This document shows, in pieces, positions 36,133-45,116 of a stretch of DNA of 64,000 nucleotides (the stretch's first letter is position 1; each line of letters begins with the position of its first letter). The notes below the pieces were generated by a model. The model did no database searches. It was not told where the DNA came from and saw only the letters and a program-made list of their open reading frames with translations. Source of the stretch: DATAVB01 sp040414495 (GTDB lineage Bacteria > Actinomycetota > Actinomycetes > Mycobacteriales > QHCD01); contig JBEDUI010000083.1 of NCBI GenBank assembly GCA_040414495.1, positions 62,001 to 126,000 of the forward strand. The letters run 5' to 3'. A program made the position numbers and the translations under genes.

Positions 36133-37596
36133 TTAGCGGGACGCGGCCTGCTTGATCAGGGTGCGCCCGAAATCCCACATCAAGCCGCTGCCCCGGTGCG
36201 CATCATCCATGACGTCGGCGAATCCGTCGACAAACCGGTCGACCTCGGTCTCGGTGATGGTCAACGGCGGAATCAGCTTGATGACCTCGAGGTGGTCGCC
36301 GGAGACCTGGGTGAGAATGCGGTGCCGGTGGAACAGGCCGGCCACCACCATCTGCGCGAACAGCCCGACCCGGCCGGCCTGCAGGGCGCTCCAACCCATC
36401 CGCAGCTTCAGCGACTGCGGGCGACCGAACTGGATGCCGACCATCAGGCCGCGGCCGCGGATCTCGGCCAACATCTCGTACCGATCGACCAACGCCGCCA
36501 ACCGGGCCCGCAGCAGATCGCCGGTACGGCGCGCCTGCGCCACGACGTCCTCGTTCTCCACCACGTGCAGGGTGGCCAGTCCCGCCGCCATCGCCTGGGC
36601 GTTCGACCCGAACGTCGAATCGTGCACCAGGACCTTGTCCATCGAGGAGTACACCTTGCCGAAGATCCAGTCCTTCGCCAGCGTCGCGCCGACCGGCACG
36701 TACCCACCGGAGAGGGCCTTGGCCACGGCGACGATGTCCGGCTCGACGCCCTCGTGTTCATAGGCGAAGAAGTCACCGGTCCGCCCGATGCCGGTCTGCA
36801 CCTCATCGCAGATCAACAGTGCCTTGTGCTTACCCAGCAGCGCCTGCGCCTCAGCCAGGAACCCCGGCGGCGGCGTCCAGACGCCCTTGCCCTGGATCGG
36901 CTCGATCAGGAACGCGGCCACGTCACCGCGCTCGAGTTCGCGGCGCAGCGCCGCCAGGTCGCCCAACTCGATCGCGGTGTCCGGCAGCAACGGGTCGAAC
37001 CCGTCCCGGAACTCCTCCTCGCCGTTGACCGACAGAGAGCCGACGGTCAGGCCGTGGAAGGCATGACCGCAATAGATGATGCGGCGCCGGCCGGTGGCGC
37101 GACGGGCGAACTTCAGCGCCGCCTCGACCGCCTCCGTACCGCTGTTGCAGAAGTACGCCCGGTCCAGGTGCGGGGTGTGCGCCAGCAGCCGCTCGGCCAG
37201 CACACCGGCCAGCGGCGGCGCGTCGAACTGGGTCAGATCGGCCAGGCCCAGATCGAGCACGTCGTGCATCGCCTGCCGGATCGTCGGGTGGTGCCGGCCG
37301 AGGGCGAATACGCCGAAGCCCGCCAGCATGTCGAGATAGTCGTTGCCCTGCTCGTCCCAGAAGTACGGACCCGCGGCGTGGGTGTACGTCTTGTCGAAGC
37401 CGATCGTGTGCAGCATCCGGTGCAGCTGCGGGTTGAGGTGCTTGGCGTGCAGTTCGTACCGCTCCGCACCGCGCTGGGCCAACAGTTCGCGCAGGTCGAA
37501 CCCGGCGGTGCCCGGCGCGGTCGTAACGGCCGGGGCGTCAGGCGCGGGCGGAGCCGTCACACCCTGCGCGATGATCGAGTGCGCTTCCTGCAGCAT
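36133..37596 (-). CDS. class III PLP-dependent aminotransferase
   Basis: 487 residues from the ATG at 37596, with GAAGGG 9 nt upstream; a longer frame begins at 37686. Fold-type I aminotransferase with YFCNSGTEAVEAALKFAR (phosphate loop near 150), ICDEVQTGIGRTG (D264, PLP ring nitrogen) and the Schiff-base lysine K293 (AKALSGGYVPVGA). The family covers ornithine, diaminobutyrate, GABA and putrescine aminotransferases; the long N-terminal extension (about 45 residues) and substrate are not decided. It is downstream of ileS on the same strand with a 172-bp gap. Confidence 0.85.
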   Translation of the reverse strand: MLQEAHSIIAQGVTAPPAPDAPAVTTAPGTAGFDLRELLAQRGAERYELHAKHLNPQLHRMLHTIGFDKTYTHAAGPYFWDEQGNDYLDMLAGFGVFALGRHHPTIRQAMHDVLDLGLADLTQFDAPPLAGVLAERLLAHTPHLDRAYFCNSGTEAVEAALKFARRATGRRRIIYCGHAFHGLTVGSLSVNGEEEFRDGFDPLLPDTAIELGDLAALRRELERGDVAAFLIEPIQGKGVWTPPPGFLAEAQALLGKHKALLICDEVQTGIGRTGDFFAYEHEGVEPDIVAVAKALSGGYVPVGATLAKDWIFGKVYSSMDKVLVHDSTFGSNAQAMAAGLATLHVVENEDVVAQARRTGDLLRARLAALVDRYEMLAEIRGRGLMVGIQFGRPQSLKLRMGWSALQAGRVGLFAQMVVAGLFHRHRILTQVSGDHLEVIKLIPPLTITETEVDRFVDGFADVMDDAHRGSGLMWDFGRTLIKQAASR

Positions 37597-37768
37597 TCGA
37601 ATGTGCCCTTCTACAACGGGTACGGACGTGGGCCGAGAACCGGGCGTCCTGATCGCTTCGGCGAGAACCCTACCTCCCGGCCGCACCCGGGCTTGCGCGC
37701 AGCCGCCCGGTCGAGTCCAGCCGCCGTTTACGGCCAGGTAAGTTTCGCTACCCGAAACACCGGCGACA

Positions 37769-40700
37769 TCATTCCGACTCGGTTCGAGTCAACCAAACGT
37801 CCATTCCAAGCTCGTCATCGTGGTAGGCGCTGTATCCGTCCGCGCTCGGTGCGCCTTCGGTTATGGCGCGGGCCAGGACCGCCTCGGCTATTTCGTCCTG
37901 GTGTTCCCGTACTGCCTCAGCCAATTCCGCGGGTGCCGCCCAGTGCAACGCGATCCGGTCGGCCACCTCCAGGCCGGTCCGCTTGCGGGCATCCTGCACG
38001 AACCGGATGACCTCGCGGGCGTAGCCGGCCCGGCGCAGCTCCGGGGTGATCTCGGTATCCAGGGCGATCGTCACGTCCTGCTGCGTTTCCACCACCCAGC
38101 CGGTACGCGGTGTTTCGCTGACGATCACCTCATCCGGACTCAGCTCGACGACCTGCCCGTCGTGCTCGAGCCGGGCCTGGCCGTTATCGCGCAGCTCCCC
38201 CACCAGTACGGCCGGGTCGGCGGCGGTGATGGCGGCCGCGATCTGCGGCGTCTGCTTGCCGAACCGCCGGCCGAGCGCGCGGAAGTTGGCCTTCGCCGTG
38301 ACGTCGACCAATTCGCCGGCGGCGTTCAACGGCTCGAACGCTCGTACGTTCAGCTCGTCCGCCACCTCGTCCAGCAATTCCGGGCTCAAGGTGGTGCCGC
38401 CGGGCAGCCCGATCAGGGCGCGGCCCAGCGGCTGGCGGACCCGCACGTTGCTCGCCTTACGGGCGGCCCGGCCGGCCTCGGTCAGGGCCCGGGCGGTACG
38501 TACCTGGGCGATGAGGTCGGCATCGAGCAGGGCCGGGTCGGCCTTGGGCCAGGTGGCCAGGTGCACCGACTCGGGAGCCTCCGCATCGCCGGGCACGACG
38601 ACCTCGCGCCAGACCTGCTCGGTGATGAACGGGATGAACGGCGCCAGCAGGCGGGTCAGCACCTGCAGGCACTCGTACAGCGTGGCCAGCGCGTCCATGT
38701 CGGCGTTCCAGAACCGCTGCCGGGAACGCCGCACGTACCAGTTGGACAGGTCGTCGATGAACTCGGCCAACGACCGGCCCGCCCCGGCGGTGTCGTAATT
38801 CTCCAGCTGTTCGTCCACTGTGGAGGCCAGGTCGTGCACCCGGGCCAGCGCCCAGCGGTCCAGCACCGGGCGGTCGGCCGGCGCGCTGGCCGCGGTCGGG
38901 TTCCAATCGGCCAGGCTGGCGTACAGGCTGAAGAACGACGCGGTGTTCCAGTAGGTCATCAGGACCTTGCGGGTGATCTCCTCCAGCGGCCCGTTGCCGA
39001 CCCGGCGGGGCGACCACGGCGAACCGGAGCAGGCCATGAACCAGCGCAATGCGTCGGCGCCATGGGCATCCATCAACGGGATCGGCTCGAGGATGTTGCC
39101 CAGGTGCTTGCTCATCTTGCGGCCGTCCTCGGCGATGATGTGGCCGAGGCAGACGACGTTTTCGTACGCGGACCGGTCGAAGACGAGCGTGCCGACCGCC
39201 ATCAGCGTGTAGAACCAACCCCGCGTCTGGTCGATCGCCTCACAGATATATTGCGCCGGATAATTCTTTTGGAATTCCTCGACGCTGCCGTCGGCGTACG
39301 GATATCCCTCCTGCGCGAACGGCATCGAACCGGAATCGAACCAGGCGTCGATAACCTCCGGCACCCGCATCGAGGTGTCGCCGCATTCCGGGCAGGCGAA
39401 GGTGATTTCGTCGATGAACGGCCGGTGTGGGTCCATAGTGGACAGATCGCGTCCGGCCAGTTCGGACAGTTCCGCCCGCGATGCCACCGGGGTGACGTGA
39501 CCGGCCGGGCAACGCCACAACGGCAGCGGGGTGCCCCAATACCGGGTGCGGGAAAGGGCCCAGTCGATGTTGTGGTCCAGCCAGTCGCCGTAGCGGCCGT
39601 GCTTGATGTGGTCCGGGTACCAATTCGTACGTTCGTTTTCCCGGTGCAATTCATCGCGAATTGTGGTCGTACGGATATACCAGGACGGCTGCGCGTAATA
39701 CATCAACGGCGTGTGGCAGCGCCAGCAATGTGGATAGGGGTGTTCGTAACCGAGCCGGCGATAAAGCAACCCGCGCTTGTGCAGGTCGTCCATCAGGAGC
39801 GCGTCGGCGTCCTTGAAGAAAACGCCGCCCACCATTGGTACGTCATCGACGAACCGGCCGTTGGGCGCGACCGGATTGACCACCGGCAGCCCGTTTTCCC
39901 GCGATACCGCGAGGTCCTCGGCGCCGAACGCCGGCGCCTGGTGCACCAGACCGGTGCCGTCCTCGGTGGTCACGTAATCGGCCAACACCACGAAATGCGA
40001 ATCCGGGACATCCACCAATTCGAATGGCCGCTGGTAATGCAGGCCGGCCAATTCCCGGCCCGGCACCGTGGCCAGTACCTGCGCGTCGGCCCCGAGCACC
40101 GCCTCCAGCAGCGGCTGCGCCACCACGAACGTACCGTCCTCGGTGCGGGCCACCACGTAGGTGACGTCCGGGTGCACGGCGACCGCGGTGTTGGAGACCA
40201 GGGTCCACGGCGTGGTGGTCCAGATCAGCAGCTGCGCGCCCTCGATCCCGGCGACCGACCCGACAACCGGCAGGCGTACGTACACCGAGGGGTCGGTGAC
40301 CGTCTCGTACCCCTGCGCTACCTCGTGGTCGGAGAGCGTGGTGCCGCAGCGCGGGCAGTACGGCGCGACCCGGTAGTCCTCCGAGAGCCGGCCGTCCTTG
40401 TAGATCTTGGTCAGCGCCCACCACACCGACTCGATGTATTCGGGCGACATCGTCCAATAGGCCTTGGACATGTCGACCCAGTAGCCCATGCGCTTGGTCA
40501 GCGCCTCGAATTCGCCGACGTTGCGCTGCACCGATTCCCGGCAGCGGGCGTTGAACTCCGCGATACCGACCTTTTCGATATCCGGTTTGCCGCTGATGCC
40601 CAGCTCGCGTTCGACCGCCAACTCAACCGGCAGGCCGTGGCAGTCCCAACCGGCCCGCCGCGGAACCGAGTAACCCTTCATCGTCTTGAACCGCGGGAAG

Positions 40701-40915
40701 ACGTCCTTGAAGACCCGCGCCTCTACGTGGTGCGTGCCCGGCGTGCCGTTCGCGATCGGCGGGCCCTCGTAGAACACCCAGCGCGGGCCTCCGGCCGTCT
40801 GCGCCAGGCTGCGCGCGAAGACGTCCCCGTCATGCCACCACTGGATAATCTCCCGGTCCAACGCCGGCAGATCGACCTTGGGCGAGACCGCGTGGAATGG
40901 CGATTTGGGGGACAA
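37769..40915 (-). CDS. ileS: isoleucyl-tRNA synthetase, IleRS2 type with GTHH signature
   Basis: 1048 residues from the TTG at 40915, which has AGGAG 6 nt upstream; conventional starts upstream lack a site. The Rossmann catalytic domain starts WVFYEGPPIANGTPG and carries GTHH where most class I enzymes have HxGH (residues 60-63, bases 40727-40738). Then come GWDCHGLPVELAVERELG, the editing domain (about 200-400), GRKMSKHLGN (KMSKS loop) and a C-terminal anticodon-binding part. It charges tRNA-Ile in the cytoplasm. It follows the egt operon in the same direction with an 82-bp gap. I found no T-box in that gap. Confidence 0.95.
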   Translation of the reverse strand: MSPKSPFHAVSPKVDLPALDREIIQWWHDGDVFARSLAQTAGGPRWVFYEGPPIANGTPGTHHVEARVFKDVFPRFKTMKGYSVPRRAGWDCHGLPVELAVERELGISGKPDIEKVGIAEFNARCRESVQRNVGEFEALTKRMGYWVDMSKAYWTMSPEYIESVWWALTKIYKDGRLSEDYRVAPYCPRCGTTLSDHEVAQGYETVTDPSVYVRLPVVGSVAGIEGAQLLIWTTTPWTLVSNTAVAVHPDVTYVVARTEDGTFVVAQPLLEAVLGADAQVLATVPGRELAGLHYQRPFELVDVPDSHFVVLADYVTTEDGTGLVHQAPAFGAEDLAVSRENGLPVVNPVAPNGRFVDDVPMVGGVFFKDADALLMDDLHKRGLLYRRLGYEHPYPHCWRCHTPLMYYAQPSWYIRTTTIRDELHRENERTNWYPDHIKHGRYGDWLDHNIDWALSRTRYWGTPLPLWRCPAGHVTPVASRAELSELAGRDLSTMDPHRPFIDEITFACPECGDTSMRVPEVIDAWFDSGSMPFAQEGYPYADGSVEEFQKNYPAQYICEAIDQTRGWFYTLMAVGTLVFDRSAYENVVCLGHIIAEDGRKMSKHLGNILEPIPLMDAHGADALRWFMACSGSPWSPRRVGNGPLEEITRKVLMTYWNTASFFSLYASLADWNPTAASAPADRPVLDRWALARVHDLASTVDEQLENYDTAGAGRSLAEFIDDLSNWYVRRSRQRFWNADMDALATLYECLQVLTRLLAPFIPFITEQVWREVVVPGDAEAPESVHLATWPKADPALLDADLIAQVRTARALTEAGRAARKASNVRVRQPLGRALIGLPGGTTLSPELLDEVADELNVRAFEPLNAAGELVDVTAKANFRALGRRFGKQTPQIAAAITAADPAVLVGELRDNGQARLEHDGQVVELSPDEVIVSETPRTGWVVETQQDVTIALDTEITPELRRAGYAREVIRFVQDARKRTGLEVADRIALHWAAPAELAEAVREHQDEIAEAVLARAITEGAPSADGYSAYHDDELGMDVWLTRTESE

Positions 40916-40997
40916 CGCAAGCTCCTGGAGAACCGTGGAAATTCCGGGTAAGCACCCGCCACGATAGCGAGCCGGCGCCACGGACCTCGAAGCGCAG

Positions 40998-42173
40998 CTA
41001 TCGCAGCAGTGCGGCGGTGGCCCGGGCGGCGTCCTGGTAGTCGGTCGGCCGGTTGTAGGCGTGCGCCGAAATACGCAGAAACAGCCGGTCGCCGAAGGAC
41101 GTCACCGGGACCTCGACCCGGCATTCCCGGAACAGTCGCTCGTGCAGCGCCCGGGCGTCGGTGACGCTGGGCGGCAACGGGACCAGGCGCATGCTCGGCG
41201 CCGGCCGGGCGATCGGCGGCAGGTCGACCTTGAGGGCCTCGCAGAACACCTGCTGGCCGTAGGTCGCCAGCCGCTCGTTGTGCCGGCGGACCCGGTCGTG
41301 GCCCAGCCGGCCCAGCACCTCCAACGCCGCCGGCGCGGCCAGCCAGCCGGTCTGATCCAGCGTGCCGGCCTGATCGAACGGCAACGGAAACTGCGCGTGC
41401 TCGCTCCACGAGGCGACCAGCGGCCGGATCCGCTCCCGCCACTGCGGGGCGACCACCAGCGCCCCGGTGCCCCGCGGCGCGCACGGCCACTTGTGCAGGT
41501 TGCCGGTCCAGAAGTCGGCGTCCAGCCCCTGCGCCGGCACCGGCAGCATGCCCGGCGCATGCGCCCCGTCCACCAGCACCGGTACGTCCTTGGCGCGGCA
41601 GGCGGCCACGATCTCGGCCGCCGGCAGGCAGGCCGCGGTGGCCGAGGTGATCTGGTCGATGACGACCAGCGCGGTCCGTTCATCTACCGCCTCGATGACC
41701 CGGTCGCGTACTTCTTCGGGCCCGGCCTCCAACGGCAGATGCACCGGCCGGGCACCGTCGGCCGCGGCCCGCTCGATCGCCAGCCGGACCGCCCCGTAGG
41801 CGTGGTCGGTGTAGACGATCTCCTGCCCGGGCCGCAGCGGCAGGCTGGCCAGGACCGTACTTACCGCGGCGCTGACGTTGGCCACCAGCGCGGTGCCTTC
41901 GGCCGGCGCACCGCAGAACGGGGCGATTGCCGCACGGGCGGCCACGATCCGTTCTGGCAGCTGCCGGTACCAGGCCATCGGGTTGCGTTCGGACTCGGCC
42001 CGCAGCTGGTCCTGCAATTCGCCGACCTCACGCGGCACCGCGCCGTACGAGCCGTGATTCAGGTAATGCACCTGCGGGTCGAGCGTCCACAACCCGCGAA
42101 TCTGGTCGGCGTCCCAATCGGTGTCGCCCTCGAATTCCGCATTTCGTGACTCAACACCGATATCTAGGCCCAT
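40998..42173 (-). CDS. egtE: ergothioneine biosynthesis PLP C-S lyase EgtE
   Basis: 391 residues, class V aminotransferase fold. YLNHGSYGAVP (about 37-47), the PLP aspartate in VLVDGAHAPG (D202) and the Schiff-base lysine K228 (TGNLHKWPCAPRGTG) are present. EgtE cleaves hercynylcysteine sulfoxide to ergothioneine. It is the last gene of egtABCDE, 12 bp after egtD. Confidence 0.92.
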   Translation of the reverse strand: MGLDIGVESRNAEFEGDTDWDADQIRGLWTLDPQVHYLNHGSYGAVPREVGELQDQLRAESERNPMAWYRQLPERIVAARAAIAPFCGAPAEGTALVANVSAAVSTVLASLPLRPGQEIVYTDHAYGAVRLAIERAAADGARPVHLPLEAGPEEVRDRVIEAVDERTALVVIDQITSATAACLPAAEIVAACRAKDVPVLVDGAHAPGMLPVPAQGLDADFWTGNLHKWPCAPRGTGALVVAPQWRERIRPLVASWSEHAQFPLPFDQAGTLDQTGWLAAPAALEVLGRLGHDRVRRHNERLATYGQQVFCEALKVDLPPIARPAPSMRLVPLPPSVTDARALHERLFRECRVEVPVTSFGDRLFLRISAHAYNRPTDYQDAARATAALLR

Positions 42174-42185
42174 GCGCGGATCATC

Positions 42186-43139
42186 TCAGGCGGGCACCGC
42201 CAGCGACAGCCCGAAATCACCGGCCGGGTCGGTCCACCACGACTGCAGGCGTAGCCCGGCCGTGGCCAGTTCCGACACCACGCCCTCCCGGCGGAATTTG
42301 GCCGAGATCTCGGTCCGCATTTCCTCGCCCCGCTCGAACCCGATTTCCAGATCCAACGCGCCGATCGTGACGGTCTGCTCGCGGCTGGAGCGCAGCCGCA
42401 TTTCGATCCATTCGGCCCGCTCGTCCCAACGCGCCACATGGTCGAACGCGGCCGGGTCGAAGTCGGCCTTCAGTTCCCGGTTGATCACCTCGAGCACGTT
42501 GCGGTTAAACGCGGCCGTGATCCCAGCCGAGTCGTCGTACGCGGCAATCAGCCGGTTCGGGTCCTTCACCAGGTCGGTGCCGAGCAGGAACGCATCACCA
42601 GGGCGCAGCAGCTTGCGTATCGAAGCCAGGAACGCCGCCCGCGGCGCCGGTTCGAAGTTGCCGATCGTCGAGCCGAGGAACGCCACCAGCCGGCGGTCGC
42701 CGTCCGGCAGCGCGGCCGTGATGGCCGGCAGGTCACGTTCGAAATCGCCCACCACCGGGGTCACGGTGATGCCCGGGTACTCGGTGTCGATCGCCGCCGC
42801 CGCGTCGGCCAGCACCGACGGGTCGACGTCGAACGGTACGAACCGGCGCAGCGAGCCGGCCCGTTGCAGGGCCGAGAGCAGCAGCCGGGTCTTCTCCGAG
42901 GTGCCGCTGCCCAACTCGATCAGGGTCGAGGCGCCAGTGGCGATGGCGATGTCGCCGGCGTGCTCGGTCAACGCCGCCCGTTCGGCCCGGGTCGGGTAGT
43001 ACTCCGGCAGTCGGGTGATCTCGTCGAACAGCTCGCTGCCCCGCTCGTCGTAGAACCACTTGGGCGGCAGCACTTTTGGCGTCGCGGACAGGCCCGCCGC
43101 CACGTCGGCGCGCAGGGCCTCGCGGTCGGATTCCCTCAT
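42186..43139 (-). CDS. egtD: L-histidine N-alpha-methyltransferase EgtD
   Basis: 317 residues, the usual length. The SAM motif is ELGSGTSEKT (75-84), following PPKWFYDERGSELFDEIT, the N-terminal block characteristic of EgtD. It trimethylates histidine to hercynine, the first committed step. It overlaps the egtC stop by 4 bp. Confidence 0.95.
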   Translation of the reverse strand: MRESDREALRADVAAGLSATPKVLPPKWFYDERGSELFDEITRLPEYYPTRAERAALTEHAGDIAIATGASTLIELGSGTSEKTRLLLSALQRAGSLRRFVPFDVDPSVLADAAAAIDTEYPGITVTPVVGDFERDLPAITAALPDGDRRLVAFLGSTIGNFEPAPRAAFLASIRKLLRPGDAFLLGTDLVKDPNRLIAAYDDSAGITAAFNRNVLEVINRELKADFDPAAFDHVARWDERAEWIEMRLRSSREQTVTIGALDLEIGFERGEEMRTEISAKFRREGVVSELATAGLRLQSWWTDPAGDFGLSLAVPA

Positions 43140-43834
43140 GCGGTCGGCTCCAAAGGTGTTACGGCGACCCCGTCCGGGGTCACCTGAACAAGGTGGTGAT
43201 CGGGCAGGTCACGCCAGCGCGGGTCGTTGTCGTAGGGCTCGCTGGCCAGCACCACACCGGCCGGATCCACGAGTACGGAGAGGGTGTCGCCCCAGACGGT
43301 GGCCAGCAGCTGTTCGCCGTCGGTGAGCAGCAGGTTGAGGCGGGCCGCCGGATCGCGCCGGGCCACTTCGCGCACGGTGTCGCCGACCCGCTCCGGGCCG
43401 CGGGCGAATACCTCGGCCGCCAGCAGCGCCGCGTCGCACACCGATTCGGCCTCCGCGCGGGCCGGCAACACGGCCCGGTCGACCACGCCGTTGTGCGAGA
43501 GCAGCCACCGGCCCGAGGCGAACGGGGCGGATGCGCTCTCCTCGATCGGCATGCCAACGGTGGCCGAACGCACCGCGGCCAGCACGCAGGTCGAGGTCAG
43601 TACCGGGGCCACCGAGGCGAACGACGCATCAGTCCACAGTGGACGGCTAGAGCGCCAACGGGCCGGTTCGGCCCGGCCCTCGGGGTAGAACCCCACGCCC
43701 CAGCCGTCGGCGTTGACCGTGCCGTGGGCCTGCCGCCGCGGCGCGTACGACTGCACCAGCAGGCCGGCGACCGGATCGAGAACCAGCGAACCCACCGACC
43801 GTGGTTCGCCCAGCCAGGCCAGATGTCGGCACAC
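43136..43834 (-). CDS. egtC: class II glutamine amidotransferase EgtC
   Basis: 232 residues from the GTG at 43834. This start is 1 nt after the egtB stop (TGACGTG), has GAGGG 8 nt upstream and gives Met-Cys-Arg-His, placing the cysteine at position 2 as Ntn hydrolases require after Met removal. The more 5' start (43843) would bury it. LSHNGVVDRAVLP is the typical Ntn glutaminase loop. EgtC removes the gamma-glutamyl group from the hercynyl-gamma-glutamylcysteine sulfoxide intermediate. Confidence 0.93.
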   Translation of the reverse strand: MCRHLAWLGEPRSVGSLVLDPVAGLLVQSYAPRRQAHGTVNADGWGVGFYPEGRAEPARWRSSRPLWTDASFASVAPVLTSTCVLAAVRSATVGMPIEESASAPFASGRWLLSHNGVVDRAVLPARAEAESVCDAALLAAEVFARGPERVGDTVREVARRDPAARLNLLLTDGEQLLATVWGDTLSVLVDPAGVVLASEPYDNDPRWRDLPDHHLVQVTPDGVAVTPLEPTA

Positions 43835-43835
43835 G

Positions 43836-45116
43836 TCAGGCACCCTCGACGTCGTACGCGACCCGGACCCCGGTGAAGATCTGCCGGCGGATCGGCAGAT
43901 CCCAGTTGCGGAACGACGGGCGTACGGCCGCCGGCGCGACCGCCCACGAACCGCCGCGCAGCACCCGGAAGTCGCCGCCGAAGAACGGCGCGCTGTAGGT
44001 GTCGTACAGCATCGGGCTGAACCCGGGCCACGGCTCGAAACCGGAGTTGGTCCACTCCCACACGTCGCCGATCAGCTGCTCGACGCCGTAGGCCGAGGCG
44101 CCGTCCGGGTACGCGCCCAGCGGTGCCGGACGCAGCGCCGTACCACCGAGGTTGGCCCGCTGTGGCGTCGGCGCGTCATCACCCCACGGCCAGCGCCGCC
44201 GCCGGCGGGCTACCGGATCCCAGGCCGCCGCCTTTTCCCATTCCTGCTCGGTCGGCAGCCGGCCGCCGGCCCAGGCCGCGTACGCCTCGGCCTCGAAGTA
44301 GTCCACGTGCTGTACGGGTTCCTCCGGCGGAATCTGCTCGGTCACCCCGAACCGCTGCCGGCTCCCGTCAGGCGACCAGAACTTCGGCCGGTCCACCCCG
44401 GCCTCGATCCGGTGCTGCCAGCCACGGGCGGACCACCAGCGCGGGTTGTCGTACCCACCATCGGCGATGAACTCCTGCCACTGCGCGTTGCTGACCGGTC
44501 GCCGGCCGATCCGGAACGCCGGCAGGTCGACCACGTGCGCCGGCCGTTCGTTGTCCAGCGACCAAGGCTCGTCGGCCGCGTCCACGCCGAGCACGAACTC
44601 GCCGGCCGGAATCAATACGGAGTCATTCGCAATGGGGTGACCGGCCGGCAACGCGGTCGGGGTCAACAGCGGCGGACCGGACCGCAGCTGCAACGTGGCC
44701 AGCATCGTCTCGTCGTGCTGCTGTTCGTGCTGGATCACCATCGCGAAGTCGAACAGCTGCTCGGGTTCGGTCTTCTCCAACCGGTCCAGCACCCGGCCGC
44801 GTACGTCGGCGCAGAACGTACGGGCGTCGGTCGGCGGCAGCAGGGGCAGACCCGGCCGCTCGGCCCGCGGATGCTGGAACGCGTCGTACAACTGCTCGAT
44901 GTTGGCCGGCAACAGCCCGGGCCGGCGCCAGTCTCCCCCGCGCAACAGCCACAGCTCCTCCTGCTGACCGATATGCGCCAGGTCCCACACCAGCGGGCTC
45001 ATCAACGGGTCGTGTTGGCGGACCAATTCGGGATCGTCGAAGTCGGTGAGCGTCAGCGTCCGGACCCGGGCGGCCGCCAAATCGTCGGCGATGTCACGGG
45101 CCAGTGCTTCACGCAT
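43836..45116 (-). CDS. egtB: iron-dependent sulfoxide synthase EgtB
   Basis: 426 residues from the ATG at 45116, with GGAGGAGGAAG upstream and an 8-bp overlap with egtA. The N-terminal DinB-like domain supplies the iron ligands H48 (DLAHIGQ), H130 and H134 (HEQQHDE, HX3HXE); the C-terminal FGE-sulfatase domain has GGRLPTEQEWEKAA, WEWTNSGF and FRVLRGGSW. It oxidatively joins hercynine to gamma-glutamylcysteine using O2. Confidence 0.95.
   Translation of the reverse strand: MREALARDIADDLAAARVRTLTLTDFDDPELVRQHDPLMSPLVWDLAHIGQQEELWLLRGGDWRRPGLLPANIEQLYDAFQHPRAERPGLPLLPPTDARTFCADVRGRVLDRLEKTEPEQLFDFAMVIQHEQQHDETMLATLQLRSGPPLLTPTALPAGHPIANDSVLIPAGEFVLGVDAADEPWSLDNERPAHVVDLPAFRIGRRPVSNAQWQEFIADGGYDNPRWWSARGWQHRIEAGVDRPKFWSPDGSRQRFGVTEQIPPEEPVQHVDYFEAEAYAAWAGGRLPTEQEWEKAAAWDPVARRRRRWPWGDDAPTPQRANLGGTALRPAPLGAYPDGASAYGVEQLIGDVWEWTNSGFEPWPGFSPMLYDTYSAPFFGGDFRVLRGGSWAVAPAAVRPSFRNWDLPIRRQIFTGVRVAYDVEGA

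Noticed and set aside
37820..40951. Plus-strand frame of over 1000 codons opposite ileS
   Set aside because: Antisense shadow of the highly biased ileS codons; no motif.
40916..40997. T-box riboswitch before ileS, known for many actinobacterial ileS genes
   Set aside because: Only 82 bp separate egtE and ileS and no TGGNACCGCG-type T-box motif is present. A leader inside egtE was not seen either.
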